DNA from: Actinomadura sp. HBU206391
Lineage (GTDB): Bacteria > Actinomycetota > Actinomycetes > Streptosporangiales > Streptosporangiaceae
Length of the DNA: 50,683 nt
NCBI RefSeq assembly: GCF_014323665.1
Contig: NZ_JABVEB010000034.1
Coordinates: forward strand, 1-50,683
Direction: 5' to 3'
The translations under genes and the position numbers were made by a program. Positions within the stretch are counted from its first letter, which is position 1, and each line of letters begins with the position of its first letter. The notes under the pieces are model-generated. The model was not told where the DNA came from and searched no databases. It saw nothing but the letters and a program-made list of their open reading frames with translations. This document shows positions 27,235 to 34,287 of the stretch, one piece after another.

Positions 27235-27262
27235 GTATCCCACCGAATCTCAGGAGGGATAC
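27235..27262 (+). promoter_or_regulatory. Hairpin overlapping the ribosome binding site of the STM4015-like gene
   Basis: GTATCCC (27235-27241) is perfectly complementary to GGGATAC (27256-27262), and the second arm overlaps the Shine-Dalgarno AGGAGGG (27252-27258) that serves the GTG at 27268. If transcribed, this stem would hide part of the site and could limit translation of the whole coupled operon. Confidence 0.5.
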
Positions 27263-27267
27263 AGCCG

Positions 27268-28194
27268 GTGTCCATATATGAGCACCTCACCGAGTTCGCG
27301 GGACTCCCCGTCCTGGACTTCCCCACGGACGGCACCGATGCCGTGACCCCGCCGGACCGGCCGGTGGCGTGGCGGATCGCGACGGAGTTCGAGGGGGTCG
27401 ACTTCGACGAGGTCTTCCAGGACTTCCTGACGGCGGTCGACACGACCGAGGTCACCGCGCTGGTCATCGGCTTCTGGGGGGCCTCCTACGACGACGGCGC
27501 CGCGGATCCGGCCGCGCTGCTCACCGGCGCCGCCGAGCGGCTGCCGAACCTGCGCTCCCTCTTCCTCGGCGACATCGTCTCCGAGGAGGCGGAGATCTCG
27601 TGGATCGAGCAGTCCGACATCACGCCGCTGCTGACGGCCTTCCCGCGCCTGGAGCGGCTGGAAGTACGGGGTGGCACCGGGCTTGCGCTCGACCCCGTGC
27701 GCAACGAGACCCTCACGACCCTGCGCTTCGAGGCGGGCGGTCTGCCTGCCGGTGTCGTCCGGGCGGTCGGGGCGAGCGACCTGCCCGCCTTGGAGCACCT
27801 CCAGCTGTGGCTGGGCGTCGACGACTACTCGGGCGACGCCACCGTGGCCGACCTCGCGCCGCTCCTCACCGGCGAGCGGCTGCCCGCCCTGCGCCACCTC
27901 GGCCTGCAGAACAGTCAGATCCAGGACGAGATCGCCGCCGCCGTCGCCGGCGCGCCCGTCGTCGCGGGCCTGGAGTCGCTCAGCCTGGCCATGGGCGTGC
28001 TGACCGACGAGGGTGCCGAGGCGCTGTTGTCGGGCCAGCCGCTCACCCATCTGAAGCGGCTCGACCTGCACCATCACTTCCTCGGCGACGAGATGGTGAA
28101 GCGGGTGCGCGCCGCGCTGCCGGACGTCGACGTCGATCTCAGCGAGCACCAGCGACCACGCGACGAGTGGCGCTACGTGGCGGTCTCGGAATGA
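27268..28194 (+). CDS. STM4015-family leucine-rich-repeat protein
   Basis: 308 aa from GTG 27268. After an N-terminal region (residues 1-75) the protein is built of irregular leucine-rich repeats: LPNLRSLFLGDI (~95), FPRLERLEVRGG (~127), LTTLRFEAGGL, LPALEHLQLWLG (~172), LPALRHLGLQNSQIQ (~207), GLESLSLAMGVLTDEGAE (~235) and LKRLDLHHHFLGDEMVKRV (~262). No signal peptide, so it acts in the cytosol. It matches the conserved STM4015 family, whose genes travel with STM4014, STM4013, STM4012 and STM4011. I infer a scaffold or substrate-recognition role for the enzymes that follow. ATGA overlap with the next gene. Confidence 0.88.
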   Translation: MSIYEHLTEFAGLPVLDFPTDGTDAVTPPDRPVAWRIATEFEGVDFDEVFQDFLTAVDTTEVTALVIGFWGASYDDGAADPAALLTGAAERLPNLRSLFLGDIVSEEAEISWIEQSDITPLLTAFPRLERLEVRGGTGLALDPVRNETLTTLRFEAGGLPAGVVRAVGASDLPALEHLQLWLGVDDYSGDATVADLAPLLTGERLPALRHLGLQNSQIQDEIAAAVAGAPVVAGLESLSLAMGVLTDEGAEALLSGQPLTHLKRLDLHHHFLGDEMVKRVRAALPDVDVDLSEHQRPRDEWRYVAVSE

Positions 28195-29267
28195 CCTTCA
28201 CCGTGGTGGGCACCCCCGGCGACCGCCGGACGGAGGTGTTCGCCATGGCCTGCCGGTCCGCCGGCCTGCCCGACCCGTACCTCATCCCGTGGTGCGACGT
28301 GCTGCGCGGCCGGGAGTTCGCCATGCCCCCCGGCACGCTGCTGCGCGTCGACTCACCGGGTGAGGACCCGGAGGCCGACGCCCTGCTGCGCGGCCCCGGC
28401 GATCCGGCCCGGGTCGGCGGCGGTGCGCGGTGGCACCGCACCTTCACCGGCGCACTGCGCCGGATCGGCGCCGCGGCCGGGCAGGCCGAGATGCTCGGCG
28501 ACGCCGGCGAGATCGCCGTGATGTTCGACAAGCGCCGCTGTCACGCCCGTCTCCAGGCGGCCGGGGTACCGGTGCCGCCCGCGCTGCCCGAGGTGCACGG
28601 CCATGACGAGCTGCGGGCACGGATGCGCGAGGCCGGATGGCGCCGGGTGTTCGTCAAGCCGGCCCACGGGTCGTCGGCGTCCGGAGTGGTCGCCCTGCAG
28701 ACGGCGCCGGGCCGGGTCAAGGCGGTGACCTCCGCCGTCGCCGGCCCGCGCGGCCTGCACAACTCGCTACGGGTCCGGTCCTACGGCACCGAGCGTGAGG
28801 TGGCCGCGCTGGTCGACGCCCTCGCGCCCGACGGGTTGCACGTCGAGCGGTGGATCCCCAAGGCCGCCGTCGGCGGGCGGGTCATCGACCTCCGGGTGGT
28901 CGTGGTCGACGGCACGCCGACCCACGCGGTCGTGCGGGCGAGCGACAACCCGATGACCAACCTGCATCTCGGCGGGGTCCGCGGCGACCTCGACGCGGTG
29001 CGCTCGGCCCTCGGCCCGGCCGGTTGGCAGCGCGCTCTCGACGTCTGCGCACGGGCAGCCGCCTGCTTCCCGCGCAGCCTCATGGTCGGGGTCGACCTGC
29101 TCATCGGCATCGGCTGGCGGCGGCTCGCGGTCGCCGAGGTCAACGCCTTCGGCGATCTGCTGCCCGGTCTCACCGGCCTGCCGGGGAGCGCGGCCGAGGG
29201 CAAGGACACCTATACCGTCCAGGTCGAAGCGGCCCTGACCAGGAGGAAGCCCGCGTGCGCGACGTGA
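28191..29267 (+). CDS. STM4014-family protein, ATP-grasp-like
   Basis: 358 aa, starting within the stop codon of the LRR gene. The domain order fits an ATP-grasp ligase: an N-terminal pre-ATP-grasp part (about 1-105), MFDKRRCHARLQAAGVPVPPAL (Lys114), the ATP-lysine region RVFVKPAHGSSASGVVALQ (Lys156), RWIPKAAVGGRVIDLRVVVVDG (~235) and the metal-binding end VAEVNAFGDLLPGL (~325). These motifs are my reading; the family is usually annotated only as STM4014. ATP-grasp enzymes join a carboxylate to an amine or thiol through an acyl phosphate. The substrate here is unknown but could be made or used by the radical SAM partners. Overlaps the next gene by 13 bp. Confidence 0.85.
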   Translation: MTFTVVGTPGDRRTEVFAMACRSAGLPDPYLIPWCDVLRGREFAMPPGTLLRVDSPGEDPEADALLRGPGDPARVGGGARWHRTFTGALRRIGAAAGQAEMLGDAGEIAVMFDKRRCHARLQAAGVPVPPALPEVHGHDELRARMREAGWRRVFVKPAHGSSASGVVALQTAPGRVKAVTSAVAGPRGLHNSLRVRSYGTEREVAALVDALAPDGLHVERWIPKAAVGGRVIDLRVVVVDGTPTHAVVRASDNPMTNLHLGGVRGDLDAVRSALGPAGWQRALDVCARAAACFPRSLMVGVDLLIGIGWRRLAVAEVNAFGDLLPGLTGLPGSAAEGKDTYTVQVEAALTRRKPACAT

Positions 29268-30175
29268 GCCGTCAGCTGAACCGCGATACCGCCCCCGACG
29301 TGAGCCGTGCCGCGAGCTGCGATGCCGACCGCGATGCCGACCGCGATGCCGACCGCGATGCCGGCCCCGGTGCGAGCCGTGACATGAACGCCCTCATCGG
29401 CGGCCACGACGTGCTGCTGGTGACCCTCGACACGCTGCGCTACGACGTCGCCGCCGAACTCGCGGCCGCGGGCCGTACCCCCACTCTCACCCATCACCTG
29501 CCGGGCGGGCGGTGGGAGCGGCGGCACACGCCGGGCAGTTTCACCTACGCGGCGCATGCGGCCTTCCTCGCGGGGTTCCTGCCCACGCCGGCCGGGCCCG
29601 GCCCGCATCCGAGGCTGTTCGCCGCGCGGTTCGCCGGCAGTGAGAGCACCGGCGACGGCACATGGGTGTTCGACGCCGCCGACCTGCCCGCGGGCCTCGG
29701 CAAGGCCGGCTACCACACCGTGTGCGTCGGGGGAGTGGGCTTTTTCAACAAGCTCACCCCGCTCGGCTCCGCCCTTCCGGCGCTGTTCGCCGAGAGCCAC
29801 TGGACGCCGGAGTGCGGCGTCACCGACCCCGCCTCGCTGGAGAACCAGATCGCCCAGGTCGAGCGGGTGATGGCGCGGCAGCCCGCCGACCGGCGGCTGT
29901 TCATGCTGGTCAACGTGGCCGCACTGCACCAGCCCAACTGGTTCTACCGCGCGGGTGCCACACGCGCCGGCGGGGACTCCCGCGACACCCACGCCGCCGC
30001 GCTCGAATACGTCGACCGGTACATCGGCCGGCTCTTCGATCTGATGCGCCGTCCCTGCCTTGTCATCATCTGCTCCGACCACGGCACCGCGTACGACGAC
30101 GACGGCCACACCGGCCACCGGATCGGGCACGAGGTGGTGTGGACGGTTCCGTACGGGGAGTTCCTGCTGACATGA
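29255..30175 (+). CDS. STM4013/SEN3800-family hydrolase, alkaline-phosphatase/sulfatase fold
   Basis: 306 aa. GTG 29255 has AGGAGG 9 nt upstream inside the previous gene; the conserved part starts at MNALIGG (ATG 29384), so the first 43 residues, including a DADR repeat, are an unusual extension. Metal-site motifs of the alkaline phosphatase superfamily are seen: VLLVTLDTLRYD (Asp59, Thr60), HTPGSFTYAAHAAFLAGFLP, HQPNWFY and ICSDHGTAYDDDGHTGHR (Asp275, His276). Thr60 may act where sulfatases carry formylglycine; the Cys/Ser-x-Pro-x-Arg sulfatase motif is absent. It therefore more likely cleaves a phosphate or phosphonate ester than a sulfate. ATGA overlap with the next gene. Confidence 0.88.
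   Translation: MRDVSRQLNRDTAPDVSRAASCDADRDADRDADRDAGPGASRDMNALIGGHDVLLVTLDTLRYDVAAELAAAGRTPTLTHHLPGGRWERRHTPGSFTYAAHAAFLAGFLPTPAGPGPHPRLFAARFAGSESTGDGTWVFDAADLPAGLGKAGYHTVCVGGVGFFNKLTPLGSALPALFAESHWTPECGVTDPASLENQIAQVERVMARQPADRRLFMLVNVAALHQPNWFYRAGATRAGGDSRDTHAAALEYVDRYIGRLFDLMRRPCLVIICSDHGTAYDDDGHTGHRIGHEVVWTVPYGEFLLT
29321..29366 (+). repeat. 12-bp tandem repeat coding for DADR units
   Basis: GATGCCGACCGC occurs three times in succession (29321-29332, 29333-29344, 29345-29356) with a fourth partial copy. It encodes DADRDADRDADRDA in the N-terminal extension of the STM4013-like protein and keeps the frame, so its copy number could vary without breaking the gene. Confidence 0.85.
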
Positions 30176-31488
30176 CCACCCTCGCCCTGCCGCAGGGTTC
30201 CGACCGCACCAGCCCGTACCAGGGGTACGTCTACGCCTACCCGCACAAGACCGCCTACCGCTTGCTCGATCCACGGCCCCGGCTGGCGGACGTGTGGGCG
30301 ACGGAGCCACGCGACGCCCTGTTCCTCTACCTGCACGTGCCGTTCTGTGAGATGCGCTGCGGCTTCTGCAACCTGTTCACCCGCACCGGCGCGCCCGAGG
30401 AGCTGACCACGGCCTATCTGGACGCGCTGGAGCGGCAGGCGGCGGCGGTCGGCGACGCCCTCGGCGAGGCGCGCTTCGCCACCGCGGCCTTCGGCGGCGG
30501 CACCCCGACCTACCTCACCGCGGCCGAGCTCGAGCGGCTCTGCGATCTCGCATGCCGGTTCGCCGACCTCGGTGCGGTTCCGCTGGGCGTGGAGACCTCC
30601 CCGGCCACGGCGACCACCGACCGGTTGACCGTGCTCGCCGAGCGCGGCACCACCCGCGTCTCCATCGGGGTGCAGAGCTTCGTCGACAGCGAGACGCGCG
30701 CCGCCGTACGACCGCAGAGGCGCGCCGAGGTCGAGGCTGCGCTCGACCGCATCCGCGCGGTCGGCTTCGAGAGGCTCAACATCGACCTGATCTACGGCAT
30801 CGACGGTCAGACGCCGGCGTCCTGGCTGTACTCGCTCGACGCCGCTCTGGCCTGGGAACCCGAGGAGCTGTACCTCTACCCGCTCTACGTCCGGCCGCTC
30901 ACCGGGCTCGGCCGGCGCCCCAGAGAGTGGGACGACCAGCGGCTGGAGCTCTACCGGATCGGCCGCGACCACCTGCTCGGCCTCGGCTACGAACAGGTGT
31001 CCATGCGCATGTTCCGGCGGCCCGGCACCGGCGCGGGCGGCACGGAGTACTGCTGCCAGACCGACGGCATGGTGGGCCTCGGCTGCGGAGCGCGCTCCTA
31101 CACCCGCGACCTGCACTACTCCTTCGAGTACGCGGTCGGGGCCGGGCAGGTGCGGGGCATCATCGACGACTACGTACGGGAACAGGAGTTCGGCTTCGCG
31201 CGCGTGGGATTCGAGCTGGACGACGACGAGCGCCGGCGGCGCCATCTGATCCAGTCGCTGCTGCAGGCCGACGGTCTCGAGACGGCGGCCTACACGCGGA
31301 TCTTCGGCACTGACGCGGCCGCCGACTTCGCCGCAGAGCTGGACGGTTTCGCCGGTCTCGGCTGGCTGGAGCACGAGACCGGTTCGATCCGGCTCACCGC
31401 CGAGGGGCTGGCGCACTCCGACGCGATCGGACCGGCACTGTTCTCCCCGCGGGTGCGGGCGCTCATGGACTCCTACGAGGCGCGCTGA
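30172..31488 (+). CDS. STM4012-family radical SAM protein, HemN/HemW-like
   Basis: 438 aa. The [4Fe-4S]/SAM motif is CEMRCGFC (Cys59, Cys63, Cys66) within FLYLHVPFCEMRCGFCNLF. HemN-like features follow: FGGGTPTYLTAAELERL (~107), VETSPATATTDRL, RVSIGVQSFVDSETRA (~163), FERLNIDLIYGIDGQT (~203) and MVGLGCGARSYTRDL (~298). The C-terminal winged-helix-like tail is as in coproporphyrinogen dehydrogenase relatives. True HemN/HemW genes do not lie in such a cluster, so heme synthesis is unlikely; the HemN-like class includes methyltransferases and heme chaperones that bind two SAM molecules. It probably carries out the key radical step of the cluster. The stop codon overlaps the next ATG by one base. 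Confidence 0.9.
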   Translation: MTTLALPQGSDRTSPYQGYVYAYPHKTAYRLLDPRPRLADVWATEPRDALFLYLHVPFCEMRCGFCNLFTRTGAPEELTTAYLDALERQAAAVGDALGEARFATAAFGGGTPTYLTAAELERLCDLACRFADLGAVPLGVETSPATATTDRLTVLAERGTTRVSIGVQSFVDSETRAAVRPQRRAEVEAALDRIRAVGFERLNIDLIYGIDGQTPASWLYSLDAALAWEPEELYLYPLYVRPLTGLGRRPREWDDQRLELYRIGRDHLLGLGYEQVSMRMFRRPGTGAGGTEYCCQTDGMVGLGCGARSYTRDLHYSFEYAVGAGQVRGIIDDYVREQEFGFARVGFELDDDERRRRHLIQSLLQADGLETAAYTRIFGTDAAADFAAELDGFAGLGWLEHETGSIRLTAEGLAHSDAIGPALFSPRVRALMDSYEAR

Positions 31489-32390
31489 TGGAGCACCTGA
31501 CGATCCTCTACCGGGGGCCGCTTGCCAGCTGCGACTTCGACTGCCCGTACTGCCCGTTCGCCAAGCGCCGCGACACCCCGGAGCAGCTGCGCGCCGACCG
31601 GGCCGCCCTGCGGCGCTTCACCGGCTGGGTGGCCGAGCAGCCCCACGACGTCTCGGTGCTGTTCACGCCGTGGGGCGAGGGCCTCGTCCGGTCGTGGTAC
31701 CGCCATGCCCTGGTGGAGCTGAGCCGGCTGCCGCACGTGCGCCGTGCCGCGATCCAGACCAACCTGAGTCACCGGCTGGACTGGACGGCCGAGGCGGACC
31801 TGTCCCGATTGGCGCTGTGGGCCACCTACCACCCCGATCAGGTGCCGTACGAGCGTTTCCTCGGCAAGTGCCGCGAACTGTCGGCGCGCGGCGTACGTCA
31901 CAGCGTGGGGGTCGTCGGGCTCGCCGAGCACCTGCCCGCGGCCCGGCGGCTGCGGGCGGATCTGCCGGCCGAGACCTATCTGTGGGTCAACGCCGCCGAG
32001 GGACACCTCTACACCGACGCCGAGGCCGCCGGGTGGGCGGAGGTCGATCCGCTGTTCGGCCACAGCCGCCACGCGCACCGCAGCCGCGGGCTGCCGTGCC
32101 GTACGGGGGACAGCGTGGTCTCGGTGGACGGCGACGGCACGGTGCGGCGCTGCCATTTCGTGCCGGCCGTGCTCGGCAACCTCTATGACGGCTCGTTCCG
32201 CGCCGCGCTCCGGCCCCGTGGTTGTCCGCTGGAGCAATGCGACTGCCATATCGGCTATGTGCACCTGGAGCCGCTCGGGCTGTACGACGTCTTCGCGGGA
32301 GGCGTCCTGGAACGCATCCCGGCCGCCGGCCTGGCCGGTGACCTTGGGCGTCATTCCGTTGGCCCGGCGAACCGGGTGCCAACGGAATGA
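31488..32390 (+). CDS. STM4011-family radical SAM protein with C-terminal Cys cluster
   Basis: 300 aa. CDFDCPYCPF supplies the SAM-cluster cysteines (15, 19, 22). Five further cysteines near the C-terminus (204, 222, 246, 251 and 253; RRCHF followed by CPLEQCDCH) resemble a SPASM-like auxiliary cluster, with DGDGTVRRCHFVPAVLGNLYDG showing the usual 'G.v..C.....GN' layout. SPASM-type enzymes commonly modify peptides or proteins. It is the last gene of the STM4015-4011 operon. The final residues (GRHSVGPANRVPTE) are encoded by a terminator-like inverted repeat, so the true C-terminus may have been extended or replaced. Confidence 0.9.
   Translation: MEHLTILYRGPLASCDFDCPYCPFAKRRDTPEQLRADRAALRRFTGWVAEQPHDVSVLFTPWGEGLVRSWYRHALVELSRLPHVRRAAIQTNLSHRLDWTAEADLSRLALWATYHPDQVPYERFLGKCRELSARGVRHSVGVVGLAEHLPAARRLRADLPAETYLWVNAAEGHLYTDAEAAGWAEVDPLFGHSRHAHRSRGLPCRTGDSVVSVDGDGTVRRCHFVPAVLGNLYDGSFRAALRPRGCPLEQCDCHIGYVHLEPLGLYDVFAGGVLERIPAAGLAGDLGRHSVGPANRVPTE
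32352..32389. terminator. Hairpin that includes the stop codon of the STM4011-like gene
   Basis: CATTCCGTTGGC (32352-32363) pairs perfectly with GCCAACGGAATG (32378-32389), and the interior adds CCGG-CGAA-CCGG. The second arm runs into the TGA at 32388-32390. It lies between convergent units and should terminate the five-gene operon, perhaps also the leftward transcript. Confidence 0.75.
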
Positions 32391-32404
32391 ACGCTCCCTG
32401 ATGG

Positions 32405-32684
32405 CTAGGCGGGGACACCGGTCTCGATCGGCAGGCCTGCCTCGACCCAGTCCTGGATGCCCTCGCGGTACTTCCGGACGCCTGTGTATCCGAGCTTCTC
32501 CAGTCTCGTCGCCACGGCCTGGCTGTTGCCGCAGGACGGGTTGCTGCAGTAGACGGCGATGGCGCCGTGAGAATATGGCGGCGCGCCGTCGAGGATCTGC
32601 ACGAACCACGCGCAACTGCTCGGGTTCGGTGATCGCGCGCCAGACCTTCGCCCGCGGATTAGCCGTCAAGGCGTCGGCGCTCAC
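32405..32684 (-). pseudogene. Decayed SRPBCC (AHSA1-like) N-terminus joined to a rhodanese C-terminus
   Basis: From GTG 32684 the reading is SADALTANPRAKVWRAITEPEQLR, the start of an AHSA1/SRPBCC domain, which then loses frame. From about 32610 in another frame, WFVQILDGAPPYSHG leads directly into a rhodanese C-terminal half: VYCSNPSCGNSQAVATRLEKLGY, VRKYREGIQDWVEAGLPIE, with the loop Cys and GLP intact. The N-terminal half of the rhodanese is missing. The GTG overlaps the stop of the upstream DUF6745 gene (GTGA), so a gene was once coupled there. A 65-aa frame (32405-32602) remains open, but a functional product is doubtful. Confidence 0.65.
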
Positions 32685-33835
32685 GTCTGCTTCTCCGGCC
32701 GGTAGTCGTCGGCGGACAGGCCGAACGTCCACGCCACGCCTTCGTGAGCGGTTCTCATCCGCGGTGGCACGCGCAGGTAGTAGGTGCGGCTCGTGCCGTC
32801 GGGCTCGGGCGTCGAGTTGACCACCTCGACCATCGCGACCGGCTCGTCGCCGGGCAGGTCGATCCGCCAGAGCACGCCCGCCTCGTCCCGATGCACGGGC
32901 TTCGCGCCGGTCTCGGCCAGGTAGCGGTCGTAGCCGTAGTGCTCCAGCATCACCCGGCGCATCTCGGCGTTGGTCTCCGCGGCGATGCGCTCGCTCGTCA
33001 GCCCGGACAGCGTGGCGGTGAAGTCCGCGGGCATCGGCATGCCGCGCCACGCGTGCAGCGCGAAGCCGCCCGGGTAGCACAGGGCCGGGCCGTCGCCCCG
33101 GTGCAGGCGGCCCGGTTCGTCGCGGTGCAGTTCGACGGGGCGTTCGGAGACGATCGCGACGCGCTGGTACGGCCACCACCAGCCCGCCGACCGGGCCGCC
33201 CCGGCCACTCCCGCGAGGCGGCCGAGGCCGTCCACCGCGTCGAACGCCGCCAGCCACGGGGCGTCGTGCTGCCCCAGCACCGCGTCGAGCGTGACGGCGC
33301 GCAGCAGGGCGGTGGCGCTGCCGTCGCCGGCCGGAACCTCGATTCCGCGCCTGACCCCGCGGCCGTCGTCGCCGGCCAGATCTCCGATGCGCAGTTCGCC
33401 GATGCCCTGGCGGATCCGGTTGACCAGCACGTTGACCTGGTCCCACAGGCCGCCGCCGGTCCGGGCCCACATCCGGCCCCACTCCCGGGGGCCCAGTTCG
33501 CGGAACGCCGCAGTCCGCGCGGCCTCCCAGGGCAGCGTCCGTACGGCGTCGCGCACGCTGGGCCCCGGGTCGATCTGGTCCCGCACGGGTTCGGCCGATG
33601 CGGCCGAGCAGGCGAGTTCGGCGGGCCGCAGGGTGGCCAGGGTTCGCTGCCGATCGGTCAGCAAAGCGGCGGTGACCGCGCCGTGCGCCGGTGACGGCAC
33701 CCAGACGAACCATTCCGGACCGGTGAGCCCGGCCGCCTCGTAGGCCGAACGGATCCCCGCCTCGGCCCCGGCGCGGTCGGCCGGCCCGGTGGCGAAGGCC
33801 ACCGCGTGCCAGTCCTGTGCCACGAGTGTGCTCAT
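32681..33835 (-). CDS. DUF6745-domain protein
   Basis: 384 aa from ATG 33835 (AGGAG 7 nt upstream; the longer frame to 33919 overlaps the upstream gene and lacks a site). The N-terminus WHAVAFATGPADRAGAEAGIRSAYEAAGL, the helical middle with GLWDQVNVLVNRIR, and the block LHRDEPGRLHRGDGPALCYPGGFALHAWRGMPMP (~250) fit DUF6745, in which a HAWRG.PVP motif is conserved. VMLEHYGYDRYLAETGAKPVHRDEAGVLWRIDL near ~300 is also characteristic. No known activity; cytosolic. It is 20 bp after a small partner gene and convergent with the STM4015-4011 operon. Confidence 0.82.
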   Translation of the reverse strand: MSTLVAQDWHAVAFATGPADRAGAEAGIRSAYEAAGLTGPEWFVWVPSPAHGAVTAALLTDRQRTLATLRPAELACSAASAEPVRDQIDPGPSVRDAVRTLPWEAARTAAFRELGPREWGRMWARTGGGLWDQVNVLVNRIRQGIGELRIGDLAGDDGRGVRRGIEVPAGDGSATALLRAVTLDAVLGQHDAPWLAAFDAVDGLGRLAGVAGAARSAGWWWPYQRVAIVSERPVELHRDEPGRLHRGDGPALCYPGGFALHAWRGMPMPADFTATLSGLTSERIAAETNAEMRRVMLEHYGYDRYLAETGAKPVHRDEAGVLWRIDLPGDEPVAMVEVVNSTPEPDGTSRTYYLRVPPRMRTAHEGVAWTFGLSADDYRPEKQT

Positions 33836-33855
33836 GAGAAGGCTCCTGTGGGGGA

Positions 33856-34182
33856 CTAGTCGGCGACGACCCGGACGGCGCCGGGGACGTACTCGCGCTG
33901 GCGCACGACCCGGTACCACCCCTTGGGCAGCGAGATCGCGGCGTGCTCCTCGTGGACGAGGCGCCCGCCGGAGGGCAGGTGCAGGTGGTCGGGGCTCAGC
34001 GGGTCGGGGTCGCGCAGCAGCTCACCGGGCGCGTGGAGGGCGTGCGCGTGGCCGGTCATCTCGCCGAGCGCCAGCACCAGGCGGCCTCGGCCGTCGCGCT
34101 GCGCCGGGGTCAGCGTGCGCACCTCGTCGGGCACGGCTCCGGCCGCGACGGGCAGGATGAGAATGTCTCCCTGTCGGTACAT
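33856..34182 (-). CDS. Small conserved protein with GHAHAL/HEEH motifs, partner of DUF6745
   Basis: 108 aa. Beta-rich, with MYRQGDILILPV, LALGEMTGHAHALHAPGELL (~38), GRLVHEEHAAISLPKGWYRVVRQREYVPG (~74). The conserved His residues (GHAHAL, HEEH) could bind a metal ion. Genes of this type are commonly found beside DUF6745 genes, as here with a 20-bp gap, so the two proteins probably act together. No recognised function. Confidence 0.8.
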   Translation of the reverse strand: MYRQGDILILPVAAGAVPDEVRTLTPAQRDGRGRLVLALGEMTGHAHALHAPGELLRDPDPLSPDHLHLPSGGRLVHEEHAAISLPKGWYRVVRQREYVPGAVRVVAD

Positions 34183-34287
34183 GGCAGGAACGTACCGCCG
34201 AGCACCGACATTTTCGATCGGGTGTTCGAGCGGGCGCGGGCGGCCCGTTCTCGGCGTGGAGTCGCGGGGGACAGGCCGCCCGGCACA

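Noticed and set aside
29255..30175. True sulfatase assignment
   Set aside because: The C/S-x-P-x-R formylglycine motif is missing; only the shared metal-binding motifs of the superfamily are present.
30172..31488. HemN/HemW (heme biosynthesis) assignment for the first radical SAM protein
   Set aside because: The fold is HemN-like, but the gene is locked in the STM4015-4011 operon, so the STM4012 family call is better supported.
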